Of a stretch of DNA of 64,000 bases, positions 10,708-21,513 are shown one piece after another (the first letter of the stretch is position 1; each line of letters opens with the position of its first letter). Source of the stretch: Jaapia argillacea MUCL 33604 (taxonomy: Eukaryota; Basidiomycota; Agaricomycetes; Jaapiales; Jaapiaceae); the NCBI GenBank assembly GCA_000697665.1, contig KL197710.1, positions 2,393,036-2,457,035 on the forward strand. Direction: 5' to 3'. The notes beneath the pieces are model-generated. The model had not been told where the DNA came from, ran no database searches, and saw nothing but the letters and a program-made list of their open reading frames with translations. Both the position numbers and the translations under genes were made by a program.

Positions 10708-11064
10708 ATGGGGCAATTCCACCTTGATTCCACTCTAGGGGTAGCGCAGGGTAGCGCTTCGTTCTTCGCCCAGTTGATGCTCGACATCCGACCTCCCCGA
10801 ATATCTCCCACTCTCTTCGGAATGTATGTCACATCACCTCAGTTGACCAGGGAAATATACTCGGGAGTGATTGCCCTTGAGCTGCATCCCGATGTCGCTG
10901 ATCCCAACACGGGCCTGAATACTGTTCGCATCAGTCACCCTTCAATTGTTCTCCGGGCAGCACCTGCTGCACACCGCGAGACTTCCGCACCCATGTACTT
11001 TGTGTACGTGACTGATCCGAAGGAAACTCCTCATACTCCCACCCACGATTTGCCCACGATGTAA
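10708..11064 (+). CDS. Hypothetical protein, probably the 3' part of a longer gene
   Basis: This is a 118-codon open frame with coding-like codon choice and a clear stop at 11062-11064. The predicted peptide has no signal peptide, no membrane segment and no motif that I know. The ATG at 10708 may be internal, since the preceding 600 nt also look partly coding and could supply earlier exons. It lies between CBR1 and the dual-specificity phosphatase gene, and its context gives no hint of function. Confidence 0.35.
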   Translation: MGQFHLDSTLGVAQGSASFFAQLMLDIRPPRISPTLFGMYVTSPQLTREIYSGVIALELHPDVADPNTGLNTVRISHPSIVLRAAPAAHRETSAPMYFVYVTDPKETPHTPTHDLPTM

Positions 11065-11650
11065 GCTGTAAAATGAACACTGCTGCTCTACCACCGGCTA
11101 AATTATCGGCAAATTACCATGTGGAATTCGTCGTCACAGCGATTCAACTGTTGCTACGCGGAATTTTGCTTGCAACGACATGGTTTTCGTGAGGACCGAA
11201 AGTCGGTTCGTTTGGCGGGCTTTGTGTGCGCTTCGCGATACAATGAGCGAGAAGGGTGATCATGTGTGGTTAACAATAGCAGAGGCCCAGAGGATAGGCT
11301 TTTGGGAGAAATGAAAGATAGACAATTGCGTGGGTCAGTAAACGGCAAGAGTTTATTAGCCGGTGGCCAAGCAAGTACAAATATATCGTTGTTTGGGACG
11401 TTCGATTGTTACGAGGTTCATAATCTGCTTTGCATTCGATCGTGGCTGTTGTCCACAGCAGCGAGGGCCTCTTTCTGCTTTGCCCGCTGCCATTTTCTTT
11501 TTATTCCCCCCCTTTCCCCCCATCTTCCCCCTCGCCTTTCTTTTATATTTTGTCTATTTTTTTTAACACTTTTTCTTCGGGTTTCAGTGATTGATTCCTC
11601 CCCACAGCCATCTGGCATCGTACACGCCGCGCGTGTACGCTAATCTCATC
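11065..11650. other. Intergenic region upstream of the phosphatase gene
   Basis: The last 150 nt before the ATG at 11651 are strongly pyrimidine-rich (CT and T runs around 11490-11580), as is common just upstream of fungal transcription starts. No gene is visible. Confidence 0.45.
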
Positions 11651-13862
11651 ATGCAAAGCTCGATAGACCAACCTCGGCCACGGTCCACCACCCTGCCGCC
11701 TCCACGCAAAAGGGGTCCGCCCACAGCCCTTCGCATTGAGACGCCCGCCAATGACCCTCAAATAGCCCTCGTCCTCGGAGACTCTTCAAATTCAGCTTCT
11801 ACTCTCAATTCAGCTTCTTCATCAGACTCGGACTCGTTTCCTTTTCCCCCTTCGAACAAACCCAGATCCCTCAGGAACATGAAAAAGCTGTCCCTCACAA
11901 TTCCTTCGGCTCATTCCTCCACGAGCTCGTTGGCCCTCCCAGAGTCGCAGAACGTGGTGGTCGCTTCCCCCATCTCGGAACGGCGTCGTCGACCTTCGGT
12001 TGCTTCTCTCCCGGCCTCCAGTACCACTGCCCTTTTACACCGGAGGGATGAAGAAGTCGGAGCGGGATCACCATCTGCTCCATACGCCGATGGTCCTGTA
12101 GAGATTTTGCCGAGGATCTGGCTAGGTTCTGAAGACAATGCGCGGGACTGGAAAGGGTTAATAGAGCGTGGCATCCGCTCCATCCTGAACGTGGCTAAGG
12201 AGGTCTGTTCTCCGTTCGATTCGGCCTCAAGTCAACCCCTCCGGCCCTTTTCCTCCACACCCAACCTCCAGAATCCGGTCAAGAACCCACTTTCAACCTA
12301 CTACCCCGCACACATCCCCACTGGCAGGCCCGGAATGCATTACCTCAAACTCCCTTGGTCTCACGGACAGTCGGACTTGGTGAGGGAAGGTTTCGCTGAA
12401 GCCATGTCTTTCATAGATCAGTCATTAGAACGTGGTGATGGCGTGTTGATCCAGTTCGTTTTCTCACGTCAATTCCTCCGCTGCATCATTTTATTCATCC
12501 GTTCATTTCATTTTAGTTGTCAATGCGGCGTCTCTCGATCGGCTACTCTGGCAATTGCGGTGGTCATGCGTGCCTCGGCTTTGTCTCTCCCATCAGTCCC
12601 TTCGGAAGTGCACGAACTCAAAGGACAGCAAGCCGCGTATGCTTATGTCAAGTCCAAGAGCTCGTGGATTGGGCCCAATATGTCGTAAGTACACAATAGA
12701 CAACACTCGTGTTGCATATACTCACGGTTTTATTTTTTTCGACAGTCTAATCTATCAATTATTAGATTACGAGCGATTGCTCAAGGGTGACGATCCGTCA
12801 CTTTCAACTTCCGAACGATCCCCGACTGCTGTTGAGGAAGAGGAAGAGTGGGGTCGCCGTCGATTGATGATGGATGCTTCTTCCGATGCTGAAAGTGATT
12901 CCAGAGAATCCGACGCCGTTATGCAAGAAGCTGAAGCTCTTGACAGGGCGATGGAAGACCGTGTAGTTGCACGCAAGTCATCTGCTTCCTCCGTAGCTTC
13001 AAGTGGGCATGGAATGGGTTCGGTATGGAGGAGCCGCTACGCACCCGGTCGGAAACGAACTGGTTCGATCGCAAGCAACCTTTCAGTTGGCAGCATCATT
13101 AGTGAGGATTTGGTTGAGGAGGACGAGCAGGAAGATCTATTGGGAGTGGGTGGGGGGTTTGAAGGTCGGAGTGTGGGTGACCGGAGTTCAGGTCAAAGTT
13201 CGGGTGTGACGGAGGAGGCGCAGGTTGAATCGCTGGCTGATCAAGAACCTATCGCCTTTCGCAATCCTTTCACTCTTCTAACCGCTAGAAAACCACCACA
13301 GTTTGCTGTGCGTCCTCCCCCATCGGCCCCTCCAACGCAGTCCTCGTTTTCCCTTCCTCCTGTACCACCACCACCCGCTTCTGCACGCAAGTCATCTTTT
13401 GACTTGCCCCTACATTCGAAACCAAAAACGAAGACAAAACGTCGGCCGGCGCCCTTACTCCCTCCCGTACCCCCATCCCCTGACACACCCGCCGTTGTAT
13501 CCCCCGTACAAACCCGCCCTCGCACACAGTCCCGCAAGCCGCCACCTCCCCCTCTTCATCTCCGAAATTCGCAGCCTAAACCTAATTCCCGTCAACAAGA
13601 ACTGTTGCCTCCCCGTCACGTTCTCACGACACCCTCCCAGACACTTTTCGTCTTTCCTCCCTCGCCGACTCTCACGACTCGTACCCCATCCACTATGACT
13701 CTAACCTCGAACGCGTTTCCGTTTCCTTCCATGTCCACACCTCGCATATCCACTATGAGATACCAAGGACGGACTAGATCTTTTATCGGTCTTGGAAACT
13801 TTTCCACGCCTACTACTGCATGTTCGAGGGTGGATGCTAGAGGATGGGTTGGAATGGATTAA
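11651..13862 (+). CDS. Dual-specificity protein phosphatase with long disordered tails
   Basis: The product is about 695 residues from exons 11651-12453, 12517-12684 and 12746-13862. A Ser-rich N-terminal region (about 1-150) leads into a dual-specificity phosphatase domain (about 155-330). The domain starts near PVEILPRIWLGS and carries the active site HCQCGVSRS. The catalytic His codon is split by the first intron, which is what fixes that splice site. After the domain there is a long acidic, then Pro/Ser-rich tail of roughly 370 residues. The layout resembles fungal MAP-kinase phosphatases (yeast Msg5, fission yeast Pmp1), which switch off MAPK pathways. Substrate assignment is inference. 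The ATG at 11651 is preferred over an in-frame ATG at 11591, which sits next to the CT-rich leader. Confidence 0.85.
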
Positions 13863-14398
13863 TTGTGACGAATCATGATGATGAATCTTTATGAGAGTGG
13901 CATGGAGCTGATTGTCGTGTAATGTTGGATATGCCTACTACGTTCCATGTTTCCTTCTCTCCACCTCAAACCGCTTACATAGGCTCATTCGAGCATCATG
14001 ATAGGTTTATAGTTGTGCAATATGGACGCCTCGTTTACGACACTACGTCGTGCGCCTTGCATTGTCCTCCAGTTTCTCCATCTCCTCGGGCATTATTTAT
14101 CTTTTTTTTTTCAAGCGGATGAGTTCCAGCATTTTACTTCAATTCTCGCACTTCACTTTCATCGCATGGACTGGACTACTTGGATCCGCACCATTTTATA
14201 TTTGTGTAGCTTTTTACCTTGTTGTATTGCTTTTGTTTGCTTTGCTTTCCCACTGCACTCCGATCCGTCTAGCTGTCAGTCATCTTTAAGTATTTTGGGT
14301 GTGGCTCTCATAGAGATATCAACGTGTGTCGCCAGTGAGGAAAGAAATCATCTTGTCAGGTATTGTACAGGTCTCGATGAAAATGAAAGACGAGGTTC
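13863..14398. other. Convergent intergenic region
   Basis: This lies between the 3' ends of the phosphatase (+) and TVP23 (-) genes. It should hold both 3' UTRs. A T-rich run occurs near 14100. Open frames seen here do not look real. Confidence 0.5.
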
Positions 14399-15641
14399 TC
14401 AGCGAAACATTCGGCCAACGCTGTTCCTGACCACTCCCGAAAGGATGGATGAACCGATACCGCCCATGCCCATGTTCATGCTCCAACCTGCCGCACTCGC
14501 CCATCGCTGCTTGGCGTCTCGGTCGCTAATTAAGACGCAAAGAGGGGAAGATTATTAGGGAAAGGGGGGAATGCGAATGGGGGACGTACGCATATGTGAA
14601 TCCTACGACATTTGTGATGTTGAAGACGAGCGCTAGAACGACTATGGGTATGAACCTGAATGGAACAACGGGGATTTTTAGGAAAGGGCAAGAGAGACAG
14701 GGAAGTAGCGCACGAGATGTTCAATTTGAGGAACGAGACGATCAGAAGGGCGAACCACAATGCTGGGAACGTGTATAACGCGATCTGCAAAGGGATACGT
14801 TAGGGGGGGAGTAGGCGAACTAGAAGATGCCTCACCCAGAACATTCTTCAGCGTGTGAGATATACGATCAGTGTGATACGGTGGAAGGGCAGGGGAGCTC
14901 ACTTTGAGTCGATAGGATTCGCTGGTCGTGAAGGCTATTGGAGAATGGATTTGGTTCGTCGCTTGGGGAATAAAGGAAGTTTGGACCTACATCGCGGCTC
15001 TCGAACACCCAATAACTTTCGCCGTCCTCGTCGACCTAAGCAGAGAAGCTTAAGGAAATGATCCTCTACTTTGGATAAGACACTAACTTGATTCCAGAAT
15101 CGCAGACCAACCAAAGTCCGGCCTGCGACATTCTGTTGAAAAGTCAGACGCCATTCTAGGCAGCAGCCGAGTAAGGTACTCACTCGAGTATTCCAGAAGT
15201 CCATTGCAAGTAGTAAAACAACGATCACAGTCTAGAGAGGCAATGAGATCAATGGTTCAAAACAAGACACATAGACTTACCGATAGAACATAATTGTCGG
15301 TAACCCAGCCTGCCAAAATGTAAACTGTAATGGCAGCTATTCGGAACATGAACAGGAAGAACAGTGCTGCTGGATGCGCTGACTACAGACAAAACGTCAC
15401 GATCAGGGAGGAGAAACATCGATAGGAAATGTACCTGTCTAAAGATACCAGCAATCCCAGATTCTGCGTCTCCTGGCGTCGAGGCTAACTGGTCATTGCG
15501 GTTTGTTGGAGTGAGGAGAACAGGTTGACGAGGGTTTCCAGTGGGCGATCGAATATTTCCTGAGGGCAGGGGAGGAGGTGCCAAAGGTTCTGCCTCGTCT
15601 GGCTCTATAGCATCGAACAATGGCTGGTTTACGCCGCTCAT
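14399..15641 (-). CDS. TVP23: Golgi membrane protein TVP23 family
   Basis: TVP23/FAM18 proteins (DUF846) are four-span Golgi membrane proteins linked to vesicle traffic. The N-terminal 70 residues are hydrophilic and proline-rich. The conserved body follows: [13 protein letters not shown], a segment ending in WVTDNYVLS, the [22 protein letters not shown] block, and a [11 protein letters not shown] motif. It then runs through later hydrophobic segments to [19 protein letters not shown]. The last exon gives a Gly/Ser/Met-rich C-tail ending VGRMFR. The gene has many short introns. It is head to head with the membrane protein gene at 15861, with 219 nt between the two start codons, so a shared promoter is likely. 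Confidence 0.88.
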
Positions 15642-15860
15642 GGTGGGCTAACTTGTTGTGGATCGTTGGGCACAGCGAGCAACGAACTTGACGAACGTCT
15701 GTGCATGCCACGTGCGGCTGTGATCGACCATGCCCGTTGCAGGAGGTTTCCACTTCTCGCTGCGGACTCAGAAAAAGTACACGAGCGTAGGAATACAAGC
15801 TGGGAATACACATCGTCCTTTTCTTCCTCGTTCCACCTGGCAACAGCATGAGCTTAGACC
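15642..15860. promoter_or_regulatory. Shared promoter region of two divergent genes
   Basis: The 219 nt between the start codons of TVP23 (-) and the polytopic membrane protein gene (+) must hold both promoters. No clear TATA box is visible on either side. Confidence 0.5.
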
Positions 15861-17505
15861 ATGAACGGTGATTTACACTCCCCAGACGAATCCAGCCCCC
15901 TTCTGCCCAATGGCAGCAGCAATGGGGACGCTACGACCCAAGTTGCCCCACAGCATGCCTTACCTTTCATCCTACCCACTGTCTACCGGATCGAAGCCCA
16001 AGGAGTAGAGAACGCTACCGACTCTGACTTGTGTCCCCACAGTCTCGACACCCCCTCTGCTCAGACAGCCTACACCCTCCTCGTTTTACTGCACTTGCGT
16101 ATTGGTCGGAGAGCGGTTGCAACGAGCCCATATGAGCAATGGTCCCTGGAGCGGGATCGTTTGCGGGAGATAGACCAACTTGATGTTAGGATTGGGAAGC
16201 TTGTGGAACAAGACGCAGCAGAGATTGAGGAAGCATTGTGGCTACCTTTCCCATACGAACAGGCAAGCAAACGAACCGTGCGAGGTATGTGTTTTCTCGT
16301 TTGAGTATCGTGTCTTGACTCTGAAGAATGTGGTCATAGTAATGGACATACTCGTCCAACCGGGTGCCCCGAGTGCTCTGCTATCTCACCGATTGATCCT
16401 CTTGAGCATCATGAAGACATGGCGGCGAGGGCGCTTCGTCGTCCCAGGGGAATCCATTCTACAACGACTTTTGCGACGAATAAACACAGTCTGTGCACCT
16501 AGGTCCGCCCACCCCGTTTCATGTGATATATTTCTCTGACCCAAACTCTCCAGAGTTTTACATGCAATCGACCTAATGGCGCAATTGATGTCGATGATCT
16601 TGCTTATCCACTACGTTGTATACCCCCCGACAAAACCCATGATCAACTTCCGCTCAAGTCTTGTCGGCGTACGCGAGATATTCCTCATAATATTTTCCGC
16701 CTCCTCCCTCGTCCGCCCCCCACCCTTGCTTTCTTGGTGGGCAATCCTGGTTCTCCCGGCGTTCATCTTCTCCTTGCCATCCGTACCGTTCCCTGGCGAA
16801 ACATCGTTCCAGGTACTTCTGATGGCCCTTTCCCTCCATATCCTCGTCTTGCACCTTCCGATATCGCCTAGCCCGGTCCTCCTCTTCCCCTTCGAGCGTG
16901 CTTTGCCACTATCGACACTTTTCTGGCATTCATTTTCTAGGATATACTACCCTGCTTTATTATTCTTCCTTCCCGCATTCATTTTATCTGCATATCTTCT
17001 ATCGTGTTCCTTGTTTGACACTTTTGAGATTCACCAGAATTTTATTCCTTCTGTATTAACTTTCTTACCGGCACCAATGGACACTAGGACTGCATTCTTA
17101 TCCCTAGTAATACTCATCCTCCTCCTCTTCATGCTTTTTACGATGCTCCTTGTCTTGCTCTTCCCCTTCCTCGCGTCGAGAGCTCGACCATCCCTAGGAC
17201 ATGCCGCACCAGATCCATGGGACCGCTACACCGAGTCCGTGGGCCTCGACGCTCGACGAGCATTCCTCCGCGCCGTCTGGACCTACACTCCCAACCCGAA
17301 CTCCCATTCAAGCCCTTACTTCTTCCCTGCCCCGTTCAATTTGGCTCAGGTTGTGTTGGTGAAGGTCCCGGAGGTCATGCTAGCTGCTGTGGGAAAACAG
17401 GATGTTGGGACTTTTAGATACGTGGAGGGTGTTCTGTGGTGGGTACTAGTGATGCCGGTTTGTGTGGTTATGGGTGCTTTCTGGGGGTGGGGGCTGTTGA
17501 ATTGA
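15861..17505 (+). CDS. Polytopic membrane protein of unknown function
   Basis: This is a 512-residue protein from exons 15861-16284, 16340-16502 and 16554-17505, which join in phase. The first 170 residues are hydrophilic, with an acidic Ser/Pro start and a charged helical stretch. The rest contains about seven or eight hydrophobic segments, including a Leu/Phe-rich block around residues 270-410 and a final one at the C-terminus. Conserved-looking patches lie between them, for example WDRYTESVGLDARRAFLRAV. I do not recognise a named family. Its divergent neighbour TVP23 acts in the Golgi, which weakly suggests a secretory-pathway role, but that is only context. Confidence 0.8.
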
Positions 17506-18300
17506 CGTTAGGCTAGTTTGCTGTAGGTTTGTTGGGGGGTGAACGGAATGCGAATGTAGCAGGTAGACAGATTTTGTTGCCCGAACTTGTATCCGACATG
17601 TCCTCGCCGTGTCAAATCAAACATCGAGTGAATGCCTGGCAATCTTGTCGGTCCGGTAGCGGCCCGTGAAGCGCTTTGCCACGTGACAGACGCGCTATGT
17701 GCGACTTGGGAACGCCCGCACATTTAGACACGTCTTCTTCCTCCCGTCCACTTTGATTAATTTGATCCCGCTGTTACTCTGGAGCCTCTGATGTTCTTTC
17801 TATCTGTTCTTGGTAGCCTTGAGGCTACCGGCCGCCTTCTGGGTGCCTACAGTTCTCATGTTTAATTATCCATTGACCGTCATCTGATAGCTGCCGTCAG
17901 TCCATTAATCCGCTCAGGGCAGTGGCCCCGCTGTGTTGTCCATCCTGCACGTTCGGTTGAGCCTCGGTCGACCTCGTTGCTAAAAACCTCGGGCCAATAA
18001 CTCGTCTTGGCTTGTTTCTCAAAGGATAATTCAAGTAATGCGTCTTATGGGATCCATGTTTTATTCTTCCTACATACGGTCTTCTCTGCGAGAGTCGCGA
18101 ATTCTTCGGCTCCCTCTGACGGCCCGTGCGCTATTACTTCGGTTTCCCCGTCGAAACGCAAGGATTGCTCACTGTGTGCTCGCTGTTCGGACTATTTGCC
18201 GCCATATAAATGCTGCAATAGTCGGAGTGGAGTCTCCCAGGTCACCACAACCATTTATCGGTACCCCTCTCCCACTCCTCTCTGAGGGAGTACTACCACA
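17506..18300. other. Promoter region of the xyloglucanase gene
   Basis: About 800 nt without a supported gene. It should carry the promoter of the GH74 gene, with a TATAAA box at 18205-18210. I could not identify regulator sites with confidence. Confidence 0.45.
18205..18210 (+). promoter_or_regulatory. TATA box of the xyloglucanase gene
   Basis: TATAAA lies 91 nt upstream of the ATG at 18301, a normal spacing for a strongly induced fungal secreted-enzyme gene. Confidence 0.5.
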
Positions 18301-21300
18301 ATGCGCTCTTATCTTCGTCTCTCCGCTGTCGTTTCCTCTCTATTTATCACCGCCCCCCTCCTCACCGTCCGAGCCTCCCCTGCCCCCCAAACGTACACTT
18401 GGAAAAATGTCAAGATCGGAGGCGGCGGCGGTTTTGTCCCTAACATCGTCTTCAACCCCACCCAGCAAGGCTTGGCGTATGCCAGAACCGATATGGGTGG
18501 CGCGTACAGGTTGAACCCGGCGGATGACACCTGGACTCCGCTTTTGGATTGGGCCGATAATGCCCGCTGGGATTATTGGGGATGCGATGCCCTTGCCACT
18601 GACCCTGTCAGCCCCAACAGGTTGTACTTGCTTGCGGGGATGTATACCAACTCTTATGATCCCAACAATGCAACTCTGCTCATATCCACCGATACTGGAT
18701 CCACGTTTACAACGAGCCCATTACCCTTTAAGGCTGGAGGTAAGAACTTTGAGAATTAATCAGTTTTCAACTACTGACGGGTTATTATCAGGTAACATGC
18801 CCGGTCGTGGAATGGGAGAGGTAAGCCAACAACGTCCCAGTTCCTGTGGCATTTCACTCACGGTTACCCCATCTTAGCGTCTAGCTGTGGATCCCAACAG
18901 CAACAACATCCTCTTCCTTGGAGCCAGGAGTGGCCATGGTCTCTGGAAGTCCACCAATTACGGAGCCACCTGGACTCAAGTGACCATCCCAAACACCGGT
19001 AAGTTCGTTTGCTCAGTGTGGACTCACATACCTGATTCTGCAAAAATACAGGCACATACGCCCCAGACCCTACTGATACCACAGGGATGAACTCCGACCC
19101 CATCGGTGTCTCTTTTGTTACCTTTGATTCTACGTCGGGTGCCAAAGGAGCAGCCACCCCCCGCATATTTATTGGTGTTGCCACGGTCGGATCAAGCAAC
19201 CTCTTCGTCTCGGACGATGCTGGATCCACTTGTATGTCACCTTATCACCCAGGCTTCATGCCCCGATCATTGCTTACGCATCTACAGGGAGTGCTATCGC
19301 TGGGACAAATAACACATACATGGCCCATAAAGGGGTTCTTTCGCCATCCGAGAAGGTCCTCTACATTAGCACCTCAAATGGCGCGGGTCCTTATGATGGA
19401 ACCCTCGGCGCCGTGTACAAGTACAACATCACCTCTTCCACCATCACCGACATCACTCCTGTCACAGGATCCAATCTCTACTTCGGGTTTGGCGGCCTAG
19501 CCGTCGATTTGCAGAAACCTGGTACCCTGATGGTCGCGACTTTGAACTCGTGGTACCCCGACGGAAACATTTATCGGTCGAACAATTCTGGAGCTACTTG
19601 GTCTCCATTGTGGGACTGGGGCGCCTACCCAGTTGTGAACCGTTACATCACATACGACGACTCCCTCGCTCCTTGGCTGGGACCCGACTATACCGTGATA
19701 ACCGATGGCGAGAAGCAGATCGGCTGGATGATGGAAGGTTTGAGTATCGATCCATTCGATAGCAACCATTGGTTGTATGGGACCGGTGCTACGATCTACG
19801 GTGGGCACGACTTGACCAAGTGGGATACCATCCACAATGTCACCCTCAAGAGCCTGGCGGATGGGGTCGAGCAGACCGCAGTCCAAGGTTTGATTTCGCC
19901 TCCCACTGGCCCTCCGCTTTTATCTGTCGTAGGTGATATCGAAGGTCAGTTGCACCTGATCCATTTTCAAACTAGTGGAAGCTAACACTTTCATAGGCTT
20001 CGTTCACTACAACTTGAGCCAAGCCCCTGCAGCTGAATATGCGAACCCCACTTGGGCCACTGCTGCCGATATCGATTTTGCCGGGAACGCACCTACCAAC
20101 ATCGTCCGCATTGGAACTGGTGACAGGTAAGATTGATATCCACCTGGCACTGACCTTACCATTATAACCCACCTTCTTCCAGCTCCACCGGGAAGCAAGT
20201 TGCCCTCTCTACCGACTCTGGTGCTACGTGGGCACAGGATTATGGTGCTGCAGATAACGTTGAAGGTGGCAAAGTCGCCCTATCTGCAAACGGCGACATC
20301 GTGCTCTGGAGAACCAGCGGGAATGGAGTCATGGTTTCACAGTACACCAACAACTTCACGGCAGTCCCGACTCTTCCCTCCACCGCAGCCATCGCCTCTG
20401 ACAAGAAGAACGACTCCATTTTCTACGGTGCAGCTGGGTCGTCGTTCTACCTCTCCACAAATGGAGGCACGACGTTCGCTGCCACTGCAGGAACACTCGG
20501 CGCGTCGACCTCTCCTGTCAAGGTGGTCGTCAACCCCAATATCACAGGCGATGTCTGGGTCTCCACCGATACAGGTCTCTTCCATTCGACAAATTCCGGA
20601 GCAACCTTCACCGCCATCCCTGGCATCACAGAGGCTTGGGGTATCGCTCTTGGTGCACCTGCGACAGCGGGAGGTTACCCCGCCGTATTTGCCGCTGCAA
20701 ATATTGGTATCGTTGGGTACTTCAGGAGTGACGATGGAGGCGTAAACTGGGTGCAGATCAATGATGCGGCTCATGGATTTGGGTCGGCTGCTTCTAACCC
20801 GTTGACCGCTGATCCTCGGATTTATGGCCGGTATGTCCCGTCTTGTAAACTCATCGCCTGCCGTGTACTGACGCCGTTGTATAGTGTCTATATCGGTACC
20901 AATGGTCGTGGCATCTTTTATGGAGACATCAACGGTGCCGCTCCTCCACCGACCTCAACTGTTTCGACTTCCACCGTTAAATCTACCTCCTCAACCTCGA
21001 GCTCGAGCTCGACCTCCAAATCTAGCTCGACGACTTCCAAGTCCAGTTCTACAGTGTCGTCCAGCTCTTCGACTAAATCTAGCTCTACTACCAGCTCCCC
21101 TTCGGCCACAAGCACTGCCGTATCTGGAGCTTATGGGCAATGCGGAGGTCCGTAACGCATGCAAGGGGAGTTGCTACAGTATCAGCTGACGTCTTGTTGC
21201 CTAGGTACCAACTGGACAGGTCCCACTGCCTGCGTCTCTGGATACACATGCACCTACTCCAACCCTTGTGAGTTTCTGCGTAAACTCTGCACGGCCCGCG

Positions 21301-21358
21301 ACATGCTTGCTGATTTTTCGACATCACCGCAGACTACTCTCAATGCATTCCTGCTTGA
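18301..21358 (+). CDS. Secreted GH74 xyloglucanase with C-terminal CBM1
   Basis: This enzyme hydrolyses xyloglucan of plant cell walls. A signal peptide (about 1-26) is followed by the GH74 double beta-propeller. Typical repeats are visible (YARTDMGGAYRL, LWKSTNYGATW, IYRSNNSGATW, LFHSTNSGATF). By family comparison the two catalytic aspartates are probably the Asp in ARTDMGGAY and the Asp in STDTGL of the second propeller. A Ser/Thr/Lys-rich linker (about 21000-21120) leads to a fungal CBM1 (AYGQCGG, TNWTGPTACVSGYTC, YYSQCIPA). I count ten exons. The last small exon (21334-21358) completes CBM1 and is easily missed. Exact mode (endo-xyloglucanase or reducing-end-specific) cannot be told by eye. 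Confidence 0.93.
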
Positions 21359-21513
21359 ACAACGTCGCTCCTTAACTTCGGCTGATACTCTTGGTGAAAC
21401 TGTATTTATTATTGAAATATATATAAAAGACATGGGGATGTGTGTTGATAAAGATAAATGCATAAATCAAGCCATCCACCAGAAATCCTCCGACCGTTGG
21501 GGAATGAATAACA

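Noticed and set aside
14013-14558. 181-codon plus-strand frame
   Set aside because: It overlaps the 3' end of TVP23 antisense, where the TVP23 product is clearly recognisable.
20991-21120. Ser/Thr repeat in the xyloglucanase as a possible tandem repeat element
   Set aside because: It is an ordinary linker between the catalytic domain and CBM1, common in fungal secreted enzymes.
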